Origin: Eubacteriales Family XIII. Incertae Sedis bacterium
GTDB taxonomy: Bacteria; Bacillota; Clostridia; Peptostreptococcales; Anaerovoracaceae
Direction of reading: 5' to 3'
DNA: 22,585 nt
Assembly: GCA_031255695.1 (NCBI GenBank)
Contig: JAIRSA010000126.1
Location: 1-22,585, forward strand
Made by a program: the position numbers and the translations under genes
Part shown: positions 8,501 to 15,511 of the stretch, in pieces
Numbering within the stretch: position 1 is the stretch's first letter
Layout of the letters: each line of letters starts with the position of its first letter
Notes under the pieces: model-generated
The model's input: only the letters and a program-made list of their open reading frames with translations
Database searches by the model: none
What the model was told of the DNA's origin: nothing

Positions 8501-11269
8501 GATCGTTTCACCTTCGATTCAGTGGCAATCCCCGATGCGACCAACCTTGTGGCAAACAGCCTGGACACCAGTGCCAACAACACAAACGGCTGGACCGGCC
8601 GGAACGCGTCCATAGCGTCTTCGAACAGGCTTTACTACCGCGGGCGCTCGCTGTCGGTCTCAGGCGGCGGCGCAGGCACAGGCGCGGAGGCCGATCTCAA
8701 GGCCCTGCCCAGGGAAGGCGCGCGCTACAGGCTGAACGCCTTCATCATGCCTGATATCCCCAGCCAAAGCAAATACACATCCTATGAATCGGGCTTCGTG
8801 GACGGCGGGTACGCCGAAGCCAGCCTCCGTTTCTACGATGGCGGGACGCTCGTAGGCACCCAGGTGATAGCGGGGCGCCAGGGCATGGACAATATAGACT
8901 GGAGGCAGCTTACCAGCAGATTCGAGTACAAGCCGCCGGTGGCGGGCTTCGACTCGGTCAAGCTATTTATCACGCTTTCCGGCGACACGGTTTGGTATAT
9001 TGACGAGGTGACGCTCACGGAAAGCCCGGACAGCCCCGCCGACGCAGTGGTAGCGGCGGCCGAGGACGCGCTTACATGGGAACTGATATCGCGCGGCAAC
9101 GACATAAACGATGTCAAGTCGGATCTGCAGCTTGTCTCGACGCTTGAAGGCGCGGACATCGAATGGCTGTCGGACAACAAATCAGTCCTCTACTGCGATC
9201 CGTCCAGAACCAACACAAACAATAGATGGTCGGGGCGGCTGTATCCCCAGGCCAAGGATTTCGTGGTCAAGCTCACGGCCGTCATAACATGCGACGATGC
9301 CGCGCCAGTGACCAAGGAGTTCAACGTCACGGTGAAAAAGGGCCGCGAGATGAAGGTCCATGACTGGAGCCTGCCGCGCCTCGACATGGCCGCCTTCATG
9401 ACGGAGATCGGCGGGACGACGAAGATAGGGCTTGTCAACGCGGAATCCGCGCAGTGGAGTTCCAGCGACGCAACGGTCGCGGTTGTGGACCAGCAGGGCA
9501 TGGTTAGGGCAGTCGGCAAAGGCGACGCGACTGTCACGGCCCAGGTAGACGGGCTGAGCCTCACCTGCATAGTCTCCGTGGGCTATGAGGCGCAGAACCC
9601 GGCGCTGCCGCCGTCGTGGGAGCTTTATATCGCTGACGCCGAGCCGCATGTGTACGGGGACACCATGTACGTCTATGGCTCCCATGACACAAAGGTGCCC
9701 GTGGGCAGCAACTTCTGCTCGGACGACTACCATGTGATCTATACGAAGGATCTGGTGCACTGGGTCGATGCGGGCGTAGCCTTCACGACGGCGGATCTGC
9801 CGGAGGAAGACGATCTCAAATACAGGATACCCGTGCTGTGGGCGCCGGACGCCTTCGAGTATAATGGGAAATATTACCTGCTGTCCTGTGGCAGGGATCA
9901 GGACGGCGAGTATTTCATCGCGGAGAGCGATTCGCCCACCGGCCCGTTCAACCAGAATGTGCGCAGGATCACCTATGCGGGCGGCCCGCGCGATGGGCAG
10001 CAGATAGGCAATATCGATCCGGGCGTCCTTGTGGACGACGGCACGGTATGGCTGGCGATGGCCGGCCTCGAAGGCCAGCGCAGGAACTACAACGAGATCT
10101 TCTGGCCGAGCAAGTTCCGCTATGGCAAGCTGGATGTCGAGACGGCCACTGTGGACTATTCCAGCATAATCGACACTGTGCATGCCGTGATGGAGAACGC
10201 CCCGGTGACATCCCCGTTTGAAGGGCCGTCGCTGCGGAAGTTCGGCGACTGGTACTATTATATATATGTCGCCAACAACACCAAAACCGGCATAAGCCCT
10301 GGAAAGCTCGACTATCTATACACGGACGACATCACGGATGCAGGCAGCTGGCGCTATGGCGGGACATTCCTGAGCAACAACGCCTTCCCGAATGGCGGCA
10401 ATGTCCATGGTTCGGTGGAGTATTTCAAAGGGAAGTACTATGTGACCTACCATACGTCGGCCCAGGTGGTGCCGACGAACTCAAGCGCACGGTTCTTCCG
10501 CATAGATGAGGTGGGCATCGACTGGGCAATGGATGGGCGCATAGCCCTGGACAATATGATGACCTCATCCGGCATGAATGGCCCCTTCAAGGCGGGCGAG
10601 CGCATACAGGCGGCCAGCCTGATCAGCGCGCCGGCCATGTTCCCCAGCATATTTGTCAGAGGGGACGACGCAGACGCAAGCGCGTACGAGCCTTACCCGT
10701 ACATAAGGATCAGCCCTGCCAATGCCTGGACTACAGTGGGGTACAGGCAGGTGTCCCTGGATGGCGACGAGGAATCCGTGACCCTTCGCATACGGACACA
10801 GAGCGACGGCATGAATATCGAGCTTAACATGACCATTGAGGATATGTATGGCGTCCTTATGCGGCCGATAGCGCTGCCGAATACAGGAGGCGAATGGCAG
10901 GAGGTGACATTTGATCTGGATGAAATAAGGCTGGAATTCGGCACAGTGCACCTAAGCGTCTCTAAGACAAGCGATGACGCAGGCCCAGTGGATATAGACT
11001 GGTTTACGTTCAACAAGCCTAAGGCCACATTCCTGGACATACATACGGCCTCGCGCATATCCATGTCACTGAGGACGGCCAACGAGCTCAGGCTGGAGAC
11101 ATCGACGGACGGTGTGGGCTATGAGTACGTTTCAAGCAATCCGTCTGTGGCAAGGGTGTCGGCGGACGGCGTGGTCAAGGCCGTCAGGGCCGGCACAGCC
11201 GTGATATCGGTACGCATGACGGACGGCAGCGGCTTTGTGTCCTCTGCGGTCGTGACTATAAGGCCATAA
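5546..11269 (+). CDS. Secreted multimodular GH30 + GH43 xylan-degrading enzyme
   Basis: A 1907-residue extracellular protein. Order: signal peptide 1-40 (basic start, hydrophobic core, ASAAS); three InlB/Flg_new-type repeats about 45-302; GH30 catalytic domain about 308-851 with acid/base Glu522 (NEP) and nucleophile Glu659 (MTEIG); CBM6-like module 866-992; CBM4/9-type module 1000-1160; bacterial Ig-like domain 1162-1269; BIG2 1270-1348; five-bladed GH43 domain 1352-1695 with Asp1364 (base), Asp1491 (pKa modulator) and Glu1559 (acid); CBM6-like module 1700-1827; BIG2 1830-1907. Likely role: endo-cleavage of (glucurono)xylan by GH30 and removal of arabinose or xylose by GH43; exact specificity is inference. 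No dockerin, SLH or LPXTG is present, so attachment would rely on the InlB/BIG modules. ATG 5546 follows AGGAGG by seven bases; longer in-frame starts lack a signal peptide. No frameshift. Confidence 0.92.
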   Translation: MKRTRTSIKRTAYRLLACLLAVTLLPALAPAAYGPQASAASPRTVEYNLNGGEGTAPVDGAVYSTAPYRAVILDIDGGGGKVTPPPGKRFTGWSPLADGVANEWYAPGKSVIVSANGLELYAIWADTKPQYNVAFRAKVPGVTILPQTVPAGGAVAEPTAPTYSGYDFDGWYADSSFREAAKWDFATDRVNSDLILHAKWKEQGIRPWTATYHLLPEVRTNGGPGVPPPSYTIENPGPGGANVRVADITPGTTLEGKVFAGWSTSPARVLELKYRPGTNMSDYVAVKYEGADLYDVWVDADPAYSNSVTVDFSDEKQTMAGLGNALAFNKTSGYLQIYKKFQALGVPEDENLAIRALNLAVDAETGAKLEVFRAIVGDGGVTAPDINPATGEKYEWGNRYYDGPNDTIWPEPGIENIVWNRPDWPSQRDKFDANQIWYMQKALEVNPDLKVYGAVWSAPYWMKTNLGVRNDTPDNPNGSPKTTYPLLDDAYYKDYARYLCEWAWGMYAWYGIPIYAVCPTNEPEIDHGYSAMVLRGDDYERFMLEYLKPMIELYQIEGKFGKEPIGAGKGFGAVAPIMGVAAPEATRMDRSTSPVDMGTPDRPGYGGMMAKDEIADMVSVFTTHMYENDHFLYEPRVADGNDPIYPAFMNKYSDIWMTEIGQQFPAYNSNNVIDNFSMVNGLFWARRISNEFASEPGFSSYILWNGTGSAGVGNDTARWVNMLNAGSGQTTLASLTGQMRIYKRFYTVAQFSRFINPGDIRVGADRVPFEGANVTAYKSADGKGFAIVALNEDSEDHTIAIKLDGNDARRMIPYRTSDRENLKKLDAVDAGADGVFTVKLPAMSMTTFVDDKGDANLPSMNIRDVFTIMEAEDNDGSEGVSASDGGVVMAGGGYLKFADFNFADGTGIPSNNIHVLRMIADAKADTEGRLEARVGGPSGRLVGVFQLSASDEAAKHYAQIDTGDLGAYGFKDLYLKYEGAGSLYVDRFTFDSVAIPDATNLVANSLDTSANNTNGWTGRNASIASSNRLYYRGRSLSVSGGGAGTGAEADLKALPREGARYRLNAFIMPDIPSQSKYTSYESGFVDGGYAEASLRFYDGGTLVGTQVIAGRQGMDNIDWRQLTSRFEYKPPVAGFDSVKLFITLSGDTVWYIDEVTLTESPDSPADAVVAAAEDALTWELISRGNDINDVKSDLQLVSTLEGADIEWLSDNKSVLYCDPSRTNTNNRWSGRLYPQAKDFVVKLTAVITCDDAAPVTKEFNVTVKKGREMKVHDWSLPRLDMAAFMTEIGGTTKIGLVNAESAQWSSSDATVAVVDQQGMVRAVGKGDATVTAQVDGLSLTCIVSVGYEAQNPALPPSWELYIADAEPHVYGDTMYVYGSHDTKVPVGSNFCSDDYHVIYTKDLVHWVDAGVAFTTADLPEEDDLKYRIPVLWAPDAFEYNGKYYLLSCGRDQDGEYFIAESDSPTGPFNQNVRRITYAGGPRDGQQIGNIDPGVLVDDGTVWLAMAGLEGQRRNYNEIFWPSKFRYGKLDVETATVDYSSIIDTVHAVMENAPVTSPFEGPSLRKFGDWYYYIYVANNTKTGISPGKLDYLYTDDITDAGSWRYGGTFLSNNAFPNGGNVHGSVEYFKGKYYVTYHTSAQVVPTNSSARFFRIDEVGIDWAMDGRIALDNMMTSSGMNGPFKAGERIQAASLISAPAMFPSIFVRGDDADASAYEPYPYIRISPANAWTTVGYRQVSLDGDEESVTLRIRTQSDGMNIELNMTIEDMYGVLMRPIALPNTGGEWQEVTFDLDEIRLEFGTVHLSVSKTSDDAGPVDIDWFTFNKPKATFLDIHTASRISMSLRTANELRLETSTDGVGYEYVSSNPSVARVSADGVVKAVRAGTAVISVRMTDGSGFVSSAVVTIRP

Positions 11270-11304
11270 GGCAATAAACGCAAGCAGGCGGGGAATACGC
11301 TATT

Positions 11305-11355
11305 AGCGGCCGGCGGGCCAGGGCGCGTATGCGCCCCGGCCCTGCCGGCCGCTTT
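11305..11355 (+). terminator. Strong GC hairpin after the xylanase
   Basis: Arms 11305-11326 and 11331-11353 pair over about 21 bp with one bulge and one mismatch around a GTAT loop, followed only by TTT. It starts 35 bp after the xylanase stop. Probably ends or protects the xylanase transcript; the short T run makes termination uncertain. Confidence 0.6.
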
Positions 11356-11380
11356 GCATGGCGGTCTTCGGTGAGCCTCT

Positions 11381-11420
11381 GCCCCGCTCGGTAAATCACA
11401 GCCCCGCTCGGTAAACTCCA
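11381..11420 (+). repeat. Two 20-bp tandem repeats
   Basis: Two adjacent copies sharing GCCCCGCTCGGTAAA, differing at a few final bases. They lie in the gap between the xylanase and purB; nothing coding is seen around them. Confidence 0.6.
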
Positions 11421-11514
11421 GCCCGCCAAAGCGGGGGATTTCTCGAGTGACGCCTTCCAGCCGTTTGCAAAGGGCGCAACCGGGGATAGGCGCTCAGGGC
11501 GCAAAAAAATTTTG

Positions 11515-11608
11515 CCAAAAAACAAGGTAAGCTGCAGGGGAGCAGCTTACCTTGTTCAAAAGGGGTATTGGGATTAGAGATTAATGAGGTTATTAGGGGG
11601 ATAACCAC
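11515..11608 (-). ncRNA. Candidate small RNA with C-rich unpaired segments
   Basis: An intergenic minus-strand unit with its own promoter and a perfect terminator but no open frame with a ribosome site. The predicted RNA of about 95 bases starts near 11608. It forms a first hairpin GGTTAT/ATAACC (11606-11601 with 11593-11588) whose loop reads CCCCCTA. It then has an unpaired segment containing AATCCC and ATACCCC (about 11575-11557) and ends in a perfect 15-bp stem plus six U. Exposed C-runs are how several Bacillota sRNAs (RsaE/RoxS, CsfG types) pair with G-rich ribosome sites. That function is inference; I do not recognise the family. Confidence 0.5.
11517..11556 (-). terminator. Perfect intrinsic terminator on the minus strand
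   Basis: AACAAGGTAAGCTGC (11521-11535) and its exact reverse complement (11542-11556) flank a 6-base loop. Read on the minus strand, the stem is followed by six U (complement of 11522-11517). On the plus strand no T run follows, so the direction is clear. Confidence 0.85.
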
Positions 11609-11614
11609 ATCTTT

Positions 11615-11642
11615 ATTATAAAGCAAAGCCACAAAAAAGCAA
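11615..11642 (-). promoter_or_regulatory. Promoter of the candidate small RNA
   Basis: On the minus strand TTGCTT (11642-11637), a 16-bp spacer and a consensus TATAAT (11620-11615). Transcription would start near 11608, about 90 bases before the terminator. Confidence 0.6.
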
Positions 11643-11926
11643 GACCTATAGAGTAAATTTTCTAAATTTTTTTTTATTTTGAGAGATTTCAGCCAAATTA
11701 AACCTAAAATCGTCCAATTTTGCATATAGACAATTACAAAAATGGGAATAAATAGAATGAATAGGATTTGAGACCATGGGCTGTGCGCCCGCCCAAGGCA
11801 CGCCCAAGGCCGGCTTCATGGCAAAAAAAATATGGCGCCAGGGCCGCAGCCGGCCGGAAATGGGGGGCACCATAGCGGCCGTGACCGGAAATGGAAATAA
11901 ATTATTCCAAAATCGCTTGTACTGTT
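11643..11926. other. AT-rich to GC-rich spacer upstream of purB
   Basis: About 280 bp with no supported gene on either strand. The left half is AT-rich, with a T run near 11668-11676. No known purine riboswitch core was recognised. Confidence 0.4.
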
Positions 11927-11954
11927 GTAAATGGAAGGGCTTTTATTGTATAAT
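11927..11954 (+). promoter_or_regulatory. Sigma-A promoter of purB
   Basis: TTGTAC at 11927-11932, a 16-bp spacer and TATAAT at 11949-11954, about 80 bp before the purB start. Confidence 0.75.
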
Positions 11955-12037
11955 CATCTAAGGCCCTCCGTCGCACATAAGCGGCGTATTGTACAAAAAA
12001 TAAGGAACTGGCAACAGGAAAGGAACCAGCATAGCAG

Positions 12038-13474
12038 ATGAACCGAAGGGATGTTTATGAAAACCCGCTGCTGTCCAGATATGCGAGCAGGGAGATGGCG
12101 GAGCTGTTTTCGGAAAAGACGAAGTTTTCCACATGGCGCAGGCTCTGGATAGCGCTCGCGGAAGCGGAGCAGGAGCTCGGCCTTCCCATAACGGACGCGC
12201 AGATCGCCGAGATGAAGGCGCATGTGGACGACATAAACTATCAGGACGCCGAAAGGCGCGAGGCGGAGACGCGCCACGACGTGATGTCGCATGTCTATGC
12301 CTATGGCCTGCAATGCCCGCAGGCGCGCCCGATCATACACCTCGGCGCGACCAGCGCCTATGTGGGCGACAATACAGATATAATCGTGATGCGTTCCGCG
12401 CTGGGGCTGATCAAGAGCAAGCTCGTCAGGCTCATGGCGTCCATATCGCGTTTCGCGCTGGAGTATAAGGGCATGCCGACATTGGGCTTCACGCACTTCC
12501 AGGCCGCCCAGCTCACCACGGTGGGGAAACGCGCCTCGCTGTGGCTCCAGGATTTCTATCTGGACTACCTGGAGACAACGCGGCTTGCCGATTCCATACC
12601 GATGCTTGGCGTAAAGGGCACGACGGGCACGCAGGCGAGCTTTGTGGAGCTGTTTGACGGGGATCGCGGCAAGGCCGGCATGCTGGACGGGATCGTGGCG
12701 GAGAAGATGGGTTTTGCCGGCGTCATACCTGTGTCGGGCCAGACATACACCAGGAAGGTGGATTCATGGATCCTCGGCGCGCTTTCCGGCATCGGGCAGA
12801 GCGCCGGCAAGATGACGAACGATATCCGGCTGCTACAGCATCTGAAAGAGATCGAGGAGCCGTTCGAGAGCAAGCAGATCGGCTCGTCCGCGATGGCATA
12901 CAAACGGAACCCGATGCGCAGCGAGCGTGTGGCCTCGCTCTCGCGCCACCTGATAAACCTGGCGGCCGATCCGGCCTATACGGCGGCGACGCAGTGGTTC
13001 GAGCGGACATTGGACGATTCGGCGGGGCGGCGCATATATATACCGCAAGGCTTCCTCACAGCCGACGCGATCCTGGATATATGCAGCAATATCGCTTCAG
13101 GGCTGGTGGTCTACGAAAAAGCCATACACGGGCGCATTATGAGCGAGATCCCATTTATGGCGACTGAGAATATATTGATGGAGGCGGTCAAGAAGGGCGG
13201 CGACCGCCAGGAACTGCATGAGAAGATAAGGCTGCATTCCATGGCCGCGGGGAAGCGGGTCAAGGAAGAGGGCCGGCCGAACGACCTCCTGGAGCGCATT
13301 GCGGGGGATCCCGCTTTCGGGCTTACGGAGGGCGATATCGGGAAGCTGCTGGCGCCTGAGGGATATATCGGCAGGGCGGCAGATCAGGTAGAGGAGTTCA
13401 TAAACAGGTATATACAGCCCGTGCTAGAGGAAAATGCGGGCGCGGCGGCGCCGGAAGCGGAACTGCGGGTCTGA
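12038..13474 (+). CDS. purB: Adenylosuccinate lyase
   Basis: Catalyses two cytosolic steps of purine synthesis, releasing fumarate from SAICAR and from adenylosuccinate. The 478-residue protein belongs to the fumarase/aspartase superfamily. It shows the signature GSSAMAYKRNPMRSE (about residues 281-295) with the mobile catalytic Ser, the HLGATSAYVGDNTD region with the substrate-binding His and Thr, and GFTHFQAAQLTT. Its length matches the longer, eukaryote-like PurB group and not the roughly 430-residue B. subtilis type. The last 15 or so residues are Ala/Glu-rich and fade into the GC-rich repeat region. A purine-rich AGGAAAGGAA lies upstream of ATG 12038. The proline genes follow in the same direction after 212 bp without a visible promoter, so they may be co-transcribed. 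Confidence 0.95.
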   Translation: MNRRDVYENPLLSRYASREMAELFSEKTKFSTWRRLWIALAEAEQELGLPITDAQIAEMKAHVDDINYQDAERREAETRHDVMSHVYAYGLQCPQARPIIHLGATSAYVGDNTDIIVMRSALGLIKSKLVRLMASISRFALEYKGMPTLGFTHFQAAQLTTVGKRASLWLQDFYLDYLETTRLADSIPMLGVKGTTGTQASFVELFDGDRGKAGMLDGIVAEKMGFAGVIPVSGQTYTRKVDSWILGALSGIGQSAGKMTNDIRLLQHLKEIEEPFESKQIGSSAMAYKRNPMRSERVASLSRHLINLAADPAYTAATQWFERTLDDSAGRRIYIPQGFLTADAILDICSNIASGLVVYEKAIHGRIMSEIPFMATENILMEAVKKGGDRQELHEKIRLHSMAAGKRVKEEGRPNDLLERIAGDPAFGLTEGDIGKLLAPEGYIGRAADQVEEFINRYIQPVLEENAGAAAPEAELRV

Positions 13475-13489
13475 CGCGGCCCGGCGTAC

Positions 13490-13610
13490 GGGGCGCCACG
13501 CAGGCCCGGAACGCGGTCAGGTGCGCCCGAAACGCGGTCCGGTGCGGTTAGGCGCGGGGCCAGGTGCGGCCGAAACGCGACCAAGCGCGGCCGGGCAGGC
13601 CGGGAATTTG
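13490..13610 (+). repeat. GC-rich degenerate repeats between purB and proB
   Basis: A motif of the form GCCCGAAACGCGGTC (with variants) recurs three times at intervals of about 21 and 43 bp in the 212-bp gap. No gene, promoter or terminator is recognised here. Confidence 0.6.
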
Positions 13611-13686
13611 ATATGGGACTGGTGCCAGGGCGGAAGCGGCGCGGCCGCAGGCCCGGCGGATGAAAATATCGGCGGTAGGAGTTGCT

Positions 13687-14502
13687 ATGGAAAAGTTGGC
13701 GGAACTGATAAGCGTAAGCAGGAAGATTGTCATAAAAATCGGCAGCAATGTCCTTTCGGACAGCGACGGCGCGATAGACCAGGGGACTGTGAAGAGCATC
13801 GTGCGGCAGGTGGACCATCTGATGAAGAGCGGCAAGCAGGTGATCCTGGTCTCATCCGGCGCGGGGATCTGCGGCGTGGGCGCCATCAACAAGTGGAGCC
13901 GGCGCGGGGACATCAATTACAGGCAGGCGCTGTGCGCGATAGGCCAGGTGGAGCTCATGCTGGCCTACAAGAAGTACCTGAAGGAGTATGGGGTGCATGT
14001 GGGGCAGATGCTGCTCACGAGCGAGGATTTCAACGACAGCAACCGCAACCTGAACATAAGGAACACGCTTTTCACACTGGTGGACGAGGGCGTGGTCCCC
14101 ATCATAAACGAAAATGACAGCGTGAGCGTCGAGGAGATAAAGATCGGCGACAACGATATGCTCGCCGCCAATGCCGCAGCCTTGTGGAATGCGGATCTGC
14201 TCGTGCTCATGAGCGATATTGACGGGCTGTTCGACAAATCCCCCAAGGAGAACGACGACGCGAAGCTGATAAGAGAGGTCTATGACATACACGGGCTCGT
14301 AGGCAGCATAGACATCGGGCAGAAGAGCGAATTCGGGACGGGCGGCATCATGACGAAGATATCTGCGGCGAAGCTGATGAACAAATACAGCATACCGACC
14401 GTCATCCTGAACGGCAAGCAGAAGGATATACTGATAAACGCGATGAGCGAGCGGGTCAATGCCACCATATTCCTAGGGGAGGCAATGCATTCGGGCAGGT
14501 AA
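13687..14502 (+). CDS. proB: Glutamate 5-kinase, short form without PUA domain
   Basis: Phosphorylates glutamate to gamma-glutamyl phosphate, the first step of proline synthesis. The 271-residue protein is an amino-acid kinase: KIGSNVLSD near residue 15 (ATP phosphate loop), LVSSGAGICGVGAI (substrate), NENDSVSVEEIKIGDND (glutamate and feedback site), VLMSDIDGLFD and the C-terminal GTGGIMTKISAAK. Many ProB proteins are about 370 residues with a C-terminal PUA domain; this one ends after the kinase fold. ATG 13687 is chosen for TAGGAG five bases upstream; an earlier in-frame ATG at 13660 lacks a good site. proC follows but no proA is present in the window. Confidence 0.92.
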   Translation: MEKLAELISVSRKIVIKIGSNVLSDSDGAIDQGTVKSIVRQVDHLMKSGKQVILVSSGAGICGVGAINKWSRRGDINYRQALCAIGQVELMLAYKKYLKEYGVHVGQMLLTSEDFNDSNRNLNIRNTLFTLVDEGVVPIINENDSVSVEEIKIGDNDMLAANAAALWNADLLVLMSDIDGLFDKSPKENDDAKLIREVYDIHGLVGSIDIGQKSEFGTGGIMTKISAAKLMNKYSIPTVILNGKQKDILINAMSERVNATIFLGEAMHSGR

Positions 14503-14524
14503 TGGGCGGCGGCCGCGTGGAGGC

Positions 14525-14698
14525 ATGGCGGCCGCTGTGAGTGTAAGGCGGCTGCGCACGGCGGCGTGTGCGTGCGGCGGCCGCTGTGATGCGCGGCTGC
14601 GCGGGGCACGTGGCGGCCGCTGTGAGTGCGCGGCTGCACGGGGCACGTGGCGGCCGTTGTGAGTGCGCGGCTGCACGAAGTGCGTGGCGGCCGCAGAA
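14525..14698 (+). repeat. 37-bp tandem repeat array between proB and proC
   Basis: About four units plus a partial fifth, each opening with GTGGCGGCCGCTGTGAG or a variant. Units at 14610-14646 and 14647-14683 are both exactly 37 bp and nearly identical; the earlier units are about 47 and 38 bp. Most units carry the palindrome GCGGCCGC, so the array can fold into serial hairpins within the presumed proB-proC message. Confidence 0.85.
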
Positions 14699-14710
14699 TG
14701 GAGTAGGATA

Positions 14711-15511
14711 ATGAGGCTTGGATTCATAGGCGCCGGCAATATGGGCGGCGCGATAATACGGGGGTATATCACGCTGGGCGGAGGCGCCCCGGCGGACATC
14801 ACCGCGTACGACGCCGACAGCGGCAAACTTGGCGAACTTGCGGCGAGGCTGGGCATCGGCAAGGCAGACAGCATAGGCGGGCTGGTGGATGTCTGCGACA
14901 CCGTCATATTGGCGGTTAAGCCAGGCAATTTTGAAGAGGTGCTGCCTCTCGTGGCCGAGAGGCTGAGGCCCGATCAGATCGTCGTGTCGATGGCGGCAGG
15001 CGTCAGCATCGGCTTTATTGAAGGATATCTGGGCGCATCGGCGAAAATCGTCCGCATCATGCCCAACACGCCTGCCATGGTAGGCGAAAGCATGACGGCC
15101 GTAAGCAAGAACAAGAATGTGGCTGCCGAAGAGGCGGCAGGCGTTATGGCCCTTCTCGGCTCGATAGGCCGGGCGGAGGCCGTGGACGAGTCGCTTATGG
15201 ATGCGGTGACAGGGCTTTCCGGCAGCAGCCCCGCCTACGTCTACATGTTCATTGACGCCCTGGCCAAAGGGGCCGCAAGGAACGGGATGGACGAAGGGCA
15301 AGCGAGGGTATTCGCCGCGCAGGCAGCCCTGGGGGCCGCGCGCATGGTGATGGAGACGGGGACGGATCCGGTAACCCTGCGCGAAAACGTGTGCTCGCCG
15401 GGCGGGACGACGATCGAGGCCGTGAAAGCATTGCAAGGCAGAGGGTTTGAAGAGACCGTCATGGAAGCCATGCAGGCCGCCGTCGAAAAATCCAAGGCGC
15501 TGACGAAATGA
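14711..15511 (+). CDS. proC: Pyrroline-5-carboxylate reductase
   Basis: Reduces pyrroline-5-carboxylate to proline with NAD(P)H, the last step of proline synthesis. The 266-residue protein has the N-terminal dinucleotide-binding loop GFIGAGNMGGAI (residues 4-15), VILAVKPGNFEEVL, RIMPNTPAMVGESMT, and the C-terminal dimer/substrate region VTGLSGSSPAYVYMFIDALAKG and ENVCSPGGTTIEAV. Length and motifs are normal. ATG 14711 follows GGAGTAGG; longer frames upstream lie in the tandem repeat array and are not credible. Its stop overlaps the next gene's start by four bases (ATGA), indicating coupling with the Nudix gene. Confidence 0.95.
   Translation: MRLGFIGAGNMGGAIIRGYITLGGGAPADITAYDADSGKLGELAARLGIGKADSIGGLVDVCDTVILAVKPGNFEEVLPLVAERLRPDQIVVSMAAGVSIGFIEGYLGASAKIVRIMPNTPAMVGESMTAVSKNKNVAAEEAAGVMALLGSIGRAEAVDESLMDAVTGLSGSSPAYVYMFIDALAKGAARNGMDEGQARVFAAQAALGAARMVMETGTDPVTLRENVCSPGGTTIEAVKALQGRGFEETVMEAMQAAVEKSKALTK

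Noticed and set aside
9182..10183. Long minus-strand frame of 333 codons inside the xylanase gene
   Set aside because: It lies fully opposite the GH43 region; long antisense frames are expected in GC-rich coding DNA, and no start signal or domain is visible.
11396..11725. Minus-strand 109-codon frame across the xylanase-purB gap
   Set aside because: It runs straight through a perfect terminator and the promoter of the candidate small RNA and has no ribosome site, so it is chance coding.
11955..12037. Possible purine riboswitch before purB
   Set aside because: The short leader lacks the conserved purine-aptamer core and any terminator or anti-terminator pair.
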